The translations under genes were made by a program, and so were the position numbers. The notes below the pieces were generated by a model, which had not been told where the DNA came from, made no database searches, and saw only the letters and a program-made list of their open reading frames with translations. This document shows positions 7,808 through 16,008 of a DNA stretch of 33,890 nucleotides, one piece after another (position 1 is the stretch's first letter; the number at the start of each line of letters is the position of its first letter). Origin of the DNA: Opitutaceae bacterium (GTDB lineage: Bacteria; Verrucomicrobiota; Verrucomicrobiia; Opitutales; Opitutaceae). The stretch is from contig SXSC01000349.1 of NCBI GenBank assembly GCA_005792355.1, positions 1-33,890 on the forward strand. The letters are read 5' to 3'.

Positions 7808-10800
7808 TCAATACGAATACGTCGTCGTGAAGCGAAATTCCCGTGGCGCCACCAAATCATATCGGCTGTAGGCGCGCCCGCGACCACCCGGCAAGACAAA
7901 GCCGTCCCGCGCGCTGGCCGACGTCGAGAGGCGCACCGGGATGATGTCCGTCTGATCGAAGAGATTCGCGACGTTGATCTGGAACCGCACCCGCCCGGGG
8001 AGGCGCCCCAACTTGCAAGCATACGCCACCATGGCGTCGGCGGCCGCGATCTCCTGGCCGACGATTTCTTTGCCGCGCGAATCCGATCCGATCACGTTGG
8101 CATTCCGCCACCGCCAGCCGCCACCGACGGTGAGGCCTTTCCGCCAGCCCTCCTTGAAGTCATAGGCCGTGAAAAAACTGATCTTGTGCGGCCGCACACC
8201 CCACCGCTTCTGCTGATCTTCGCGGTCGGCATTGCTGGCGTCGACGAGATCGAATATCTCCTGCGCAACCGTCACGCCGCTGGTGCCGGTGGTGAGGTTT
8301 GAGATATTTGCCGCCGGGGCCATGTTCCCGAGCTCGATCCACTTCGCGACGGCACTTGGCGAGGTGAACGCGGCGGGATCGGCCACATAGCGGCCGCTCG
8401 CGTCCTGGCGGACACCCGGCACGAACCGCACTCCGTCACCGGTTGGCTTGAGCCCGTACCAATCGGCCATCTCGGTGGCAAAATTTGTCCGGCCGGAATC
8501 GGTGTAGGAATAGTTGAAGACGAGGCGCCAGTTGCGGGTGAGATTGGTGGTGATGCGCGCCTCGTATCCTTCGGAGACAAAGTCGGAGGCGATGGCGTTT
8601 GCCGGCGGCGTATACGCCCGGTAAATCGCCGCCCAGTCGCCCGCGGAAATGGGCCGGCCCGGCCCCGCGAGCACGCCGGCAAAGGCGTCCATCACCCGGG
8701 TGTTTCTCGCCGGCGCCCCGCCCAAACCGGTCGACGTGATGCGGCCCTGCTCGCTGGCGGTGAAATACACGAAGCGGGCGCTCACCCGGCCCTCGAACAG
8801 ATCGAGCCCGATCCCATAATCCTCCCCCTTGCCGTGCGACAAGGGCGCGAGGTTGCCGAGGGGGAAGACCGTGCGCGCGAGCGGCGGCACGCCGACATTC
8901 GACGATCGGTTGGCGATGAGGGAAAGCCACTGGGCGACGTGGAACACCGCACCGACCGATTGGGTGCGCGCGGTCACATGGGTGACGGTGGCCTTGGCCG
9001 GATTGCGATCGACGCGATCGCCCACCACGGGATCTACATAGTAGCCGAACTGGGTGACGGCGACGCGGTCTTCGCGATAGCCCGCCGTGGTCACAAGCTT
9101 GTCGCGCCAGAAATAACTCTGCAGCACGCCGAGGAGCGAATCCGTGGCCTGCCGCATGCCGCTGTTGTTGGCCCCCGCGGCATCGTTGGCCCACGCCAAA
9201 TCGTAGCTCCGGCCGCCGAAATCAAATTTCTTCGGCAGCGCGCGCCAGTCGCCCGCCCGGTAGGTGCCCACGTCTCCCTCGGTGAAGTAGTTTCGCACCG
9301 CGATGCGGTTGTTCGGGTTGCTCGCGACCGCGTTGAACGGACTGCCGACGAGCGAAAGCCAATTTAGTTCGTTGATGTCCGTCTGCGCGGCCTTTGACCA
9401 GGAGGCGGCCAGATTATGGCGCCCGAGCCATTGGCGCTTGGTGTCGAGGGTGTAGCTCGCGGACAGGCGCGACTCCCGGTAGTCGCCATAGTGGATGTCG
9501 CCCCGCCAGTTGCCGTCGACATAGAGCCTGCCGGCATAGGGATTGGCCGGACCGCTGAGACCGAGCGAGCGATTGGGGTCGCCGCGCAGCGTGGGATCCG
9601 CCCCGGCGAGCAACCGGCTGGTCAGGGTCGTCTGCTGGTAGTTTTGCGCGAGATTCACGACCAGGGCCTTGGAGACCTGCCAGTCGACCATGACGGTGTA
9701 GTTGTAGAGTTTTTGATGGCGAAACGCCCCGCCGCCGTTCGCGTTCGCCCAACGGGGATAGAACTTGGGATCGTTGATCACCATGCCCGTGCCCGCCACC
9801 CCCGGCGTGCCATCCGGCGCGCGGACCGCGACATTATTGTAGGAACCGCTCAGATACGTGCCAACCGCGTCAAAAATCGTCCCGTTGTTTTCGATGAAAG
9901 TGGCGCGGCGGTTCTGGCCCCCGCTGGTGCTGTTGCGCGTCGTGACGCCCAGCGCGATCTGCGTGGCCGTCGGGGCCGCGGTCGTGGGCATGAAGGTCAC
10001 CGCGTCGAGCCCCCGGGCGTTGCGGTTGTCGTACCACGCGAGGAGTTCATCCGCCGGCGGCATGGTTTTCATTACCGCTCCGCGGTCGCGGCCCATCTCG
10101 CCCATCGCCTGAATGTTCACCGACCGGATCGGCCGGAACAGCACCGCGGCGAACACGCGCTCCTTGTCCTGAAAGTCGAACTGCCGCCACCCGCCGTTTC
10201 TCTGATCCAGCGCCGCGATTGAGAGCGCGAGTTTGTCCTTCTTCAACACTCGGTTGGCATCGACCTCGACCCGGCTCCGCTCCCACGATCCAAAGCCATA
10301 GCGGAGATTGGTGCTGTCCCGATGGGTGACCGCCAGCTTGGAGGTTTGATTCAGCAGGCCACCGGGAGCACCAACCCCAAAGAGGATGCTGTTGGGCCCG
10401 CGCGTGTCGTCAAAGCGACCCACCCGATACGGATCCATATTGGTGATGCTCGTGAAAAAATCCATCCCCTGGCTGGCCGCGAGCCCGCGGATCGCCGTGC
10501 GCGTGAGCAGATTCTCCCCGGTGATCATCGGATTTTGCCCCGACCCGGATTGCCACGCGTTCGTGTCCATTTCGGAATTCACCGTGTAATCGAGCAGACC
10601 CGCGAGATCGGTGATGGCGAGATCGTCGAGGAACTCCTTGGTAAACACCGCCACCGATCCGGCCGTGTCGCGCAACCGAGCATTCAGGCGGCTGCCCGCG
10701 AGCGTGTTCTCCGCCAGATAGCCGACGTCCTTGCTCGTATTGACTTCGAATGGGCTCAATTCGACGACGGCCGCCATGTCCGGGGACTTTGGCGGCGGGT

Positions 10801-10885
10801 TGACGGACTCGGCGGCCGGCGCCGGGATGACGCTCACAGCCACCGCAAGCCAACGGGTCAGCGTAACAAAGTGCATTGTGCGCAT
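7808..10885 (-). CDS. TonB-dependent outer-membrane receptor
   Basis: Outer-membrane gated transporter of 1025 aa, energised by TonB/ExbBD, for import of bulky substrates such as siderophores or oligosaccharides. The N-terminus has a signal peptide (WLAVAVSVIPAPAAES). It is followed by VVELSPFEVNTSKDVGYLAENTLAGSRL and LRDTAGSVAVFTKEFLDDL, the TonB-box/plug entry typical of Opitutaceae receptors. The plug covers about residues 50-190 and the beta-barrel the remainder, ending in the alternating aromatic strand REFRFTTTYSY with a C-terminal aromatic residue. ATGs at 10885 and 10876 are both possible starts. No SusD-like partner is adjacent, so the substrate cannot be named. A hybrid sensor kinase gene is divergent across a 197-bp gap, which suggests but does not prove a regulatory link. 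Confidence 0.93.
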   Translation of the reverse strand: MRTMHFVTLTRWLAVAVSVIPAPAAESVNPPPKSPDMAAVVELSPFEVNTSKDVGYLAENTLAGSRLNARLRDTAGSVAVFTKEFLDDLAITDLAGLLDYTVNSEMDTNAWQSGSGQNPMITGENLLTRTAIRGLAASQGMDFFTSITNMDPYRVGRFDDTRGPNSILFGVGAPGGLLNQTSKLAVTHRDSTNLRYGFGSWERSRVEVDANRVLKKDKLALSIAALDQRNGGWRQFDFQDKERVFAAVLFRPIRSVNIQAMGEMGRDRGAVMKTMPPADELLAWYDNRNARGLDAVTFMPTTAAPTATQIALGVTTRNSTSGGQNRRATFIENNGTIFDAVGTYLSGSYNNVAVRAPDGTPGVAGTGMVINDPKFYPRWANANGGGAFRHQKLYNYTVMVDWQVSKALVVNLAQNYQQTTLTSRLLAGADPTLRGDPNRSLGLSGPANPYAGRLYVDGNWRGDIHYGDYRESRLSASYTLDTKRQWLGRHNLAASWSKAAQTDINELNWLSLVGSPFNAVASNPNNRIAVRNYFTEGDVGTYRAGDWRALPKKFDFGGRSYDLAWANDAAGANNSGMRQATDSLLGVLQSYFWRDKLVTTAGYREDRVAVTQFGYYVDPVVGDRVDRNPAKATVTHVTARTQSVGAVFHVAQWLSLIANRSSNVGVPPLARTVFPLGNLAPLSHGKGEDYGIGLDLFEGRVSARFVYFTASEQGRITSTGLGGAPARNTRVMDAFAGVLAGPGRPISAGDWAAIYRAYTPPANAIASDFVSEGYEARITTNLTRNWRLVFNYSYTDSGRTNFATEMADWYGLKPTGDGVRFVPGVRQDASGRYVADPAAFTSPSAVAKWIELGNMAPAANISNLTTGTSGVTVAQEIFDLVDASNADREDQQKRWGVRPHKISFFTAYDFKEGWRKGLTVGGGWRWRNANVIGSDSRGKEIVGQEIAAADAMVAYACKLGRLPGRVRFQINVANLFDQTDIIPVRLSTSASARDGFVLPGGRGRAYSRYDLVAPREFRFTTTYSY

Positions 10886-11071
10886 AAGGGATGGGGAAGG
10901 CCTTCAAAAAAACATCTTGGAGCGAGGTCCAGGTCGGACGCCCGGGGCCGGTTCTGACCCGGATTCCGACGACCACAGCAGTCAACCTTTCCGGGGTGGG
11001 CTGCAAGCGCAGGTTTCCCGGCACTTACACATTGGGTGATTATGAGTTTGATGTCATGGGCGGGAGTTGCC

Positions 11072-11076
11072 GAGGA
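11072..11076 (+). promoter_or_regulatory. Ribosome binding site of the sensor kinase gene
   Basis: GAGGA lies six bases before the ATG at 11083. It is notable because most other starts in the window have no such match, and it supports this start. Confidence 0.55.
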
Positions 11077-11082
11077 TAGTGT

Positions 11083-12903
11083 ATGTTCCCACTCGCATCG
11101 CATCCGACCATCTTGGCCGCTTCCGCGAGTTCGGTGGGATGGTTGGAGGCTTCGGGAGAAATAGCCGGGGCGATCGCCATCTGCCTTCTGGCCGGGCTTC
11201 TCGCGCATGTGCGGCGGTCGGCCAGCTTGCAATCGACCGAGCAGGCTCGGTTGATGGCAAACGAACGGGATACGACCAAGCAAGTCCGCCTGGAGAGGGA
11301 GGCATTTGCGCGGGAGAGCCAGGGAAAGAGCGAAATGCTGGCGACGTTGAGCCGCGAGGTTCGCGCCCATCTCAACGGCATCGTCGGCTCGGCCGACCTG
11401 ATGCTCGACAATTCCCTGGCGCCGTCCCAACGCGAACATCTCAGCACGCTGCGGGCCTCGGCGGAGGCGTTGCATCAATCCCTCAACGACATTCTCGACT
11501 ACGCCAGCATCGAAAGCGGCAAGCTCCACATTGAAAAAGCCCCCTTCGATCTTCGGGAACCTCTCATCGAGGTCATCGAACACCTTTCTCCCCTCGCCGT
11601 TCTGAAGGGACTGGAACTGGTGCTGATCATCGCCCCCGACACTCCATTGATGGTAACGGGTGACGCGGCCCGCCTGCGCCAGTTTTTGCTCAATCTCCTG
11701 TCCAATGCCGTGCGTTTCACCTCCGTGGGGCGTGTGGTCTTGCGGGTGGAGCTCCCGCAGAGCTCGGGCACCGCCTCGGGGTTTCCCCAGAACACGACTT
11801 GGTTGCATTTCAGCGTGAGCGACACCGGAGCGGGCATTCCGGAGGAAATGCATGCCACGATTTTCGACCGCTTCGCCCAGTCGGATTCGCCGTCGCCGCG
11901 AAAATTCGGCGGATCCGGTCTCGAACTTGCCATCAGCTACAAACTGGTCGAGCTGATGGGCGGGAAAATGGGCGTGCGGAGCTTGCCGGAGTCCGGCACT
12001 GAATTTTGGGCGTTGCTCCCGTTGGGATCCGAAAAGGAGCAACCCGCCCCCTCCGCCGCGCCACGGAAGGGATTGCAGGTGGTGGTGCTGGACGATGTGG
12101 CGGCCGCCCGCGTCGGCATATCCGCGATGTTGACCCGGCTCGGGTTTGACCACGACAGCGTGGATACCGCAGCCAAGGCCGTCGTGCTCTTGCATGACGC
12201 ATTTGAGGCCGGTGTCGGCGAGCTCGTACTCTTAGTGGATGAATCAGTCGCCCGAGACAGTGCTGACACCATCGACCGCCTGCTCAAGGAAGAGCCGGCT
12301 CTGGCGGCGACCCGGATCGTACTGATTTCACCCGAACCGGAATCGGCGATGGCCGCCGGGCATCGTTTTCCGATCGTCAGCGTTTTGCGCAAGCCGGTCG
12401 TGCGGGCCGATCTCCTGCTGAGGTCCATCCACGCCACTCAAAAACTGGCCGCCGTACCCACCGTAGGCGGCGGCGCCGCGATCCCCGCCAGCACCGATCC
12501 CAAGTCACCGGTTGGTCTTGGGCCTTATGTGCTCGTCGTGGACGACGACGAGATCAGCCGGGCGGTCGCTTCCCAGTTGTTGCAGCGGCTCGGCTGCAAG
12601 GTTGAACGGGCTCTGAGTGGTCTCGAGGCGATCGAGCGCACCCGCCACGCCCAATTTGATCTCATCTTCATGGACTGCCAGATGCCGGACCTGGACGGTT
12701 TCGACACGACCCGGAGGATTCGGTCGCTGGCGGGCGAAAAGGCACCGCCGATCGTCGCACTGACGGCCAATACGACCGCCAAGGATCGCGAGAAGTGTTT
12801 CGCGGCGGGAATGTGCGATTTCGTCGACAAGCCCGTGCGCAAAGCCGAGCTCGACCGGATTTTGAAACGTTGGACCAAGTCCGTACGGGCGCCGGACGCA
12901 TAG
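11083..12903 (+). CDS. Hybrid sensor kinase-like protein with degenerate H-box and two receiver domains
   Basis: Signal-transduction protein of 606 aa. One membrane segment lies at about residues 24-43, with almost no periplasmic sensor part. A helical linker follows, then a HisKA-like dimerisation helix (KSEMLATLSREVRAHLNGIVGSADLML), an HATPase_c domain and two receivers. In the H-box, the SHE-x-RTPLN consensus reads SREVRAHLN: Arg91 (CGC) replaces the phospho-acceptor His, and a His occurs at residue 96 instead. The N-box (LLSNAVRF, Asn208), G1 (SDTGAGIP) and F-box are intact; G2 reads GGSGLELAIS with Glu281 where Gly is usual. Receiver 1 (about 325-445) is diverged around its acceptor Asp. 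Receiver 2 (about 485-600) is canonical, with VVDDDE, acceptor Asp531 in FMDCQMPDLDG and Lys583. It may bind ATP without autophosphorylating normally. It is divergent from the TonB receptor. Confidence 0.9.
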   Translation: MFPLASHPTILAASASSVGWLEASGEIAGAIAICLLAGLLAHVRRSASLQSTEQARLMANERDTTKQVRLEREAFARESQGKSEMLATLSREVRAHLNGIVGSADLMLDNSLAPSQREHLSTLRASAEALHQSLNDILDYASIESGKLHIEKAPFDLREPLIEVIEHLSPLAVLKGLELVLIIAPDTPLMVTGDAARLRQFLLNLLSNAVRFTSVGRVVLRVELPQSSGTASGFPQNTTWLHFSVSDTGAGIPEEMHATIFDRFAQSDSPSPRKFGGSGLELAISYKLVELMGGKMGVRSLPESGTEFWALLPLGSEKEQPAPSAAPRKGLQVVVLDDVAAARVGISAMLTRLGFDHDSVDTAAKAVVLLHDAFEAGVGELVLLVDESVARDSADTIDRLLKEEPALAATRIVLISPEPESAMAAGHRFPIVSVLRKPVVRADLLLRSIHATQKLAAVPTVGGGAAIPASTDPKSPVGLGPYVLVVDDDEISRAVASQLLQRLGCKVERALSGLEAIERTRHAQFDLIFMDCQMPDLDGFDTTRRIRSLAGEKAPPIVALTANTTAKDREKCFAAGMCDFVDKPVRKAELDRILKRWTKSVRAPDA

Positions 12904-12918
12904 TCCGCGATTCGCCGG

Positions 12919-13168
12919 CTAAAATGCCGGAGTCGGATCTTTCTTTCCGCTCGGTTTCTCCTCCCCAATCACCTCCTCCGTCACCGGATCGTAGAGGAGA
13001 ATGCGGCTCTTGCGGCCGGGCACGGGCTTCCGGTTCACCTGCGGCCGCCATTTTGACATTTCCGTCTTGGGTGCGACGTGCCGGGGATCGCCCGCGAGGT
13101 TCTTCCACTCGTTGGAATCGGTCTGCAGGTCGTGGAGTTCCTCCGCGCCGTCGGCATAACGGATGGGC
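12919..13168 (-). pseudogene. Sulfatase C-terminal relic
   Basis: On the minus strand the frame ending at TAG 12919-12921 reads PIRYADGAEELHDLQTDSNE, then WKNLAGDPRH and a tail with GRKSRILLYDP. This is the usual C-terminus of arylsulfatase/iduronate-2-sulfatase-like enzymes (canonical form xxWRYIRYADGTEELYDLxxDPNEWxNLA). Everything upstream, including the catalytic Cys/Ser region, is absent: the frame meets a TAG at 13168-13170 immediately before the homologous part. About 80 codons remain, with no start. It was probably once part of a polysaccharide-desulfation gene. It converges on the sensor kinase gene, whose stop is 15 bases away. Confidence 0.75.
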
Positions 13169-13175
13169 TAGAGCG

Positions 13176-13281
13176 CGACCAATAACTTTCGTGACGTGTA
13201 GCTGCGAGCGTCAGCGAGTGGACCACCGGCGCGCTCCACTCGCTGGCGCTCGCCGCTACTTGTCACGCTACTTTGCGGTCG
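13176..13281. mobile_element. 106-bp palindromic MITE/REP-like element
   Basis: Two 47-bp arms (13176-13222 and 13235-13281) match as an inverted repeat at 37 of 47 positions around a 12-base loop. The innermost part is the best paired: GCGAGTGGA with TCCACTCGC and most of the preceding 16 bases. The outer ends are CGACC and GGTCG. An 8-bp direct repeat CTAGAGCG occurs at 13168-13175, abutting the left end, and at 13287-13294, five bases beyond the right end; this resembles a target-site duplication. No coding capacity. The REP/MITE assignment is inference from structure. Confidence 0.7.
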
Positions 13282-13286
13282 GCACA

Positions 13287-13511
13287 CTAGAGCGAAAGTA
13301 CATACTCGACGAGGTCGTCGATTTGCTGCGGCGTCAGGTGCGTGGTCCGCCCGTGCTTGTTGTCACGATTACGCGAGGTGAGCACCTCGCGCACGCTGAT
13401 CGCGGAGCCGTCGTGCAGATACGGGCCCGAGCGCCAGACCTCAATCAGCGTCGGTGTGTACACGCCGCCTATCTGGAACCGGCGGCTGATGACCATGAAC
13501 CCGGATGGCAC
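13287..13511 (-). pseudogene. Di-heme cytochrome c (peroxidase-like) C-terminal relic
   Basis: Reads VPSGFMVISRRFQIGGVYTP, then TLIEVWRSGPYLHDGSAISV and a tail with KHGRTTHLTPQQIDDLVEYVLSL. This matches the C-terminal end of MauG/cytochrome-c-peroxidase-like proteins (canonical PSLRExWRTAPYLHDGxA ... LSxxEIDDLVAYLxSL). No CxxCH heme motif or N-terminal portion is present. It is in the same frame as the gene just upstream, with that gene's TAG (13527-13529) between them. A GTG at 13511 could start a 74-aa peptide, but a truncated relic is more likely. Confidence 0.7.
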
Positions 13512-13526
13512 CCGGCAAACCGCGTT

Positions 13527-15065
13527 CTACCGCGCCCGCTCCAGGAGGTTTTTCATCATGCGCTGGACGCGCTCGTCGGGACCGTGCGGCCGGCTCCAGT
13601 GCGACCACGGGAGCACGTGGCCCGGCGGAGTCGACATCGCCTGCGCCCACCAGATCGTCGCGGCGTTGAACACGAAATTCCCCTTCGGCCCGGGGTAGAT
13701 CGTCGCGGCCCATTGCTGCGGGCGCACGCCGCTCACCCACGCGGTCCCGGCCGCCACCACCTCGAGTCCCGGAATCTCCGTCGCGGGCTGGCCGTGATAC
13801 TCCCACCCAATCAGCCCCGGGATGCTCTCGCCTTGCTTCATCCCGGTGCCGGCGAAAATCCAATTGTCCGGCTGCACGCAGGTCCAGTCGCCGCCGCCGT
13901 TCACGGGTTCGACGTTGCGCGCGCCCATCAGCAGGCCCTCGTCGGGGCCGTGATGCGGGAATGGCCCGTGGTTTTTCAGGCGGTTGCGCGCGTACTCGTT
14001 TGCACCACCGTAGGGTCCGCCGCGGAAAATGATCCGGTTCGCCCGCCCGTCGCTGCTGGCGCGATACGGCGTCACCCAACACACCGAGTTGCCCGAGAGA
14101 AACATCAGGTTCACGCCGGCGTCGCGCATTCTTTCGACGCTGCGAAAATGCCGGAGGTCCCAGTACTCGTCATGGCCGACGCTGAGAAACGTTTTGCACT
14201 GCAGGCCGCGCTCCGGCGTGAGCAGGTCGCTGTTGGAACAGTAGCTCACGTCGTAGCCGTGCTGCTCCAGCCAATACGCCAGCGGGAACTCGAAGCACAG
14301 CCACTCCCCCGAGCCCACCGTGAGCGGATCGTTGACGATTCCCTGCCACTGCGCCTCGCGTCCATACGGCCGGTCAAAACTCACGTCGGCCCACGGCCCT
14401 TGGTTGCCCTGCGGGTGAGTGTAGATCGAGTAGTTGTTCGGCCAGCGGTTGTAGGCCTGCCACGTATTGTCACTGCATTGAAAAAGAATGTCGGCCGGCC
14501 GCTCATCGCGCACGATGAAGACCACGTAACTCTGCCAGTAGGGTTCCGTCGCGGTCTCGGGGATCGTCGTCATCCGCCCGAGGTAGACGCCGCTCGGCCA
14601 GTCCGCCGGAATGGTCAGCCGCGTCGTCGGCTCCCAGCGGCACTCATGCAGGTTTTTCTCCCCCGGCTTTGGCGTGGGCTGCGTGGTGGCGGCAAGCGGG
14701 CCGAGCTCGAGCATTTTGCGCGCCCCGCGCCCGCCGTAATAACCGGAGCGGAAGATTTCCAGGCGGAACTTCCGCGCCGGCTCCGCCGAGACCATGATCT
14801 CGATCGCCTCACCCGCGGGCACGCTCTGGCGCGAACAGTAGCCCTCGATCCACGGCGAGCGATAGCCGTCTTTGTCGACGCGCACGCGGGTGAGCTGCCA
14901 GTCGCGCGCGCCTTCGCGCGCGTTTTCCGTCGCGATCAAGGATCCGTGCGGCCGTGGCGCAGTCGCCGCCGGACAACTCGCGGCGACGCCGGCCAGCGCA
15001 GCCGAGGCTCCGGCCTGCAGAAACTTGCGACGCGTCAGGGCCGGGGAAGGATCGCGCTGGGGCAT
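13527..15065 (-). CDS. N,N-dimethylformamidase beta-subunit-like protein, Tat-exported
   Basis: Protein of 512 aa from the ATG at 15065; an in-frame GTG at 15074 is the alternative. The N-terminus has a Tat motif TRRKFLQAG (twin Arg at 12-13) followed by a hydrophobic alanine-rich region, so a folded, possibly cofactor-bearing protein is exported. The body resembles the large-subunit-like domain of N,N-dimethylformamidase: IEGYCSRQSVPAGEAIEIMV, FRSGYYGGRGAR, CSDNTWQAYNRWPNNYSIY, SVGHDEYWD and LSGNSVCW. Some relatives hydrolyse small amides, but most exported homologues have no known substrate, so the activity here is unassigned. It ends in RVQRMMKNLLERAR at TAG 13527-13529, a normal end for the family, followed in frame by the cytochrome relic. 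The cyclophilin gene lies 107 bases upstream on the same strand. Confidence 0.8.
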   Translation of the reverse strand: MPQRDPSPALTRRKFLQAGASAALAGVAASCPAATAPRPHGSLIATENAREGARDWQLTRVRVDKDGYRSPWIEGYCSRQSVPAGEAIEIMVSAEPARKFRLEIFRSGYYGGRGARKMLELGPLAATTQPTPKPGEKNLHECRWEPTTRLTIPADWPSGVYLGRMTTIPETATEPYWQSYVVFIVRDERPADILFQCSDNTWQAYNRWPNNYSIYTHPQGNQGPWADVSFDRPYGREAQWQGIVNDPLTVGSGEWLCFEFPLAYWLEQHGYDVSYCSNSDLLTPERGLQCKTFLSVGHDEYWDLRHFRSVERMRDAGVNLMFLSGNSVCWVTPYRASSDGRANRIIFRGGPYGGANEYARNRLKNHGPFPHHGPDEGLLMGARNVEPVNGGGDWTCVQPDNWIFAGTGMKQGESIPGLIGWEYHGQPATEIPGLEVVAAGTAWVSGVRPQQWAATIYPGPKGNFVFNAATIWWAQAMSTPPGHVLPWSHWSRPHGPDERVQRMMKNLLERAR

Positions 15066-15172
15066 GGCCGACACGTTGGCCGAACCTGCGGCCGACGTCG
15101 AGCCGGCGGGCGCGTGGCGTAACGCAAGCTTCCAGCCTGTTCCCCAAAAAAACGTCGGCCCGGAGGACGGCG

Positions 15173-15829
15173 TTACGGCTTCATTCTCACCTTGCGCATC
15201 ACCGGCGGCGTCACCGGCTTGCTCATGCCGCCGTCGGCGCCGCGTTGGGTCGGCAGCTCCGCGAGCGCGTCCACCACTTCCAGTCCCTTCGTGACCCGGC
15301 CAAAAATGGTGTAGTTCGGGGCCATCGGGTGGTCCTTGTGCAGAATGAAGAACTGGCTCCCGTTGGTATTCGGGCCGGCGTTCGCCATGGCGACGATGCC
15401 CCGCCGGTAGCCCAATCCGCGCCCGTAGAGCGGAGACTCGCGCTTGATCTCATCGTCGAACTTTCCACCCCACGCGCTCTCGCCCCCGCGGCCATCGCCG
15501 AGCGGGTCGCCACCCTGAATCATGAAGCCCTTCACGATGCGGTGAAAGATCAGGCCGTCGTAGTAGCCGCGCTCCGCGAGGCGGCGGAAGTTCTCCACCG
15601 TTTTCGGCGCGTCGCCCGGCAGGAGCTCGATCTCGATTGTACCCTGGTCGGTTTCCAGCACGGCGATGACCGGCGCGGCCAGCTGCGCCTTTCCGGCCGC
15701 GGTCATTTTTCCCGCTTCGCTGTCCGCAGGCCGGCAGCCGCTGACGAACAGCAGCAGCGCACTGCCGAATCCGAGCACGGCCAGTGGGCGGAAACCGCTG
15801 GCGCATCGAGGAGAATGAACGTGGGGCAT
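15173..15829 (-). CDS. Cyclophilin-type peptidyl-prolyl cis-trans isomerase, lipoprotein
   Basis: Protein of 218 aa that isomerises Xaa-Pro bonds during folding of exported proteins. The N-terminus has a hydrophobic stretch ending in a lipobox-like FVSGC (Cys32), which predicts lipid anchoring in the cell envelope. The cyclophilin core begins at VIAVLETDQGTIEIELLPGDAPKTVENF and contains the signatures YYDGLIFHRIVKGFMIQGGD and NTNGSQFFILHKDHP, then FGRVTKGLEVVDAL. Active-site positions Arg (FHR), Phe and Gln (GFMIQGGD) are conserved. It is a typical stand-alone bacterial cyclophilin in length. It stands between the dimethylformamidase-like gene (107 bases downstream) and the large dehydrogenase (179 bases upstream), all on the minus strand. 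ATG 15829 is the only reasonable start. Confidence 0.93.
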   Translation of the reverse strand: MPHVHSPRCASGFRPLAVLGFGSALLLFVSGCRPADSEAGKMTAAGKAQLAAPVIAVLETDQGTIEIELLPGDAPKTVENFRRLAERGYYDGLIFHRIVKGFMIQGGDPLGDGRGGESAWGGKFDDEIKRESPLYGRGLGYRRGIVAMANAGPNTNGSQFFILHKDHPMAPNYTIFGRVTKGLEVVDALAELPTQRGADGGMSKPVTPPVMRKVRMKP

Positions 15830-16008
15830 GATTCACTTCTCCGCGCTGCAGCCGGCGAGTCAAGAACCGGCGCGCCGTCGCGAATTTGGATAGGTTTGAC
15901 CTGTCTCTGGCGGGCGCGCCCTTTGGTGGTATTGACCTATACCGTTGCCTCCGGATATTTCCGGTGCGCGATCGCCCGCAACGGGGGCTTCCCCACCCCC
16001 GTCCTACT

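Noticed and set aside
13527..15065. Fusion of the dimethylformamidase-like gene with the cytochrome tail by readthrough
   Set aside because: The first gene ends at a position normal for its family, and the cytochrome piece lacks any heme motif. A shared frame has a one-in-three chance, so a relic is the simpler reading.
15118..15177. CGTAACGC/GCGTTACG inverted repeat near the cyclophilin stop as a terminator
   Set aside because: The arms are only 8 bp with a loop of 44 bases, and one arm overlaps the stop codon. This is not distinguishable from chance.
15932..15960. TTGACC ... GATATT on the plus strand as a promoter
   Set aside because: There is no plus-strand gene downstream, the -10 match is poor, and a CCGGA-TATT-TCCGG hairpin overlaps it.
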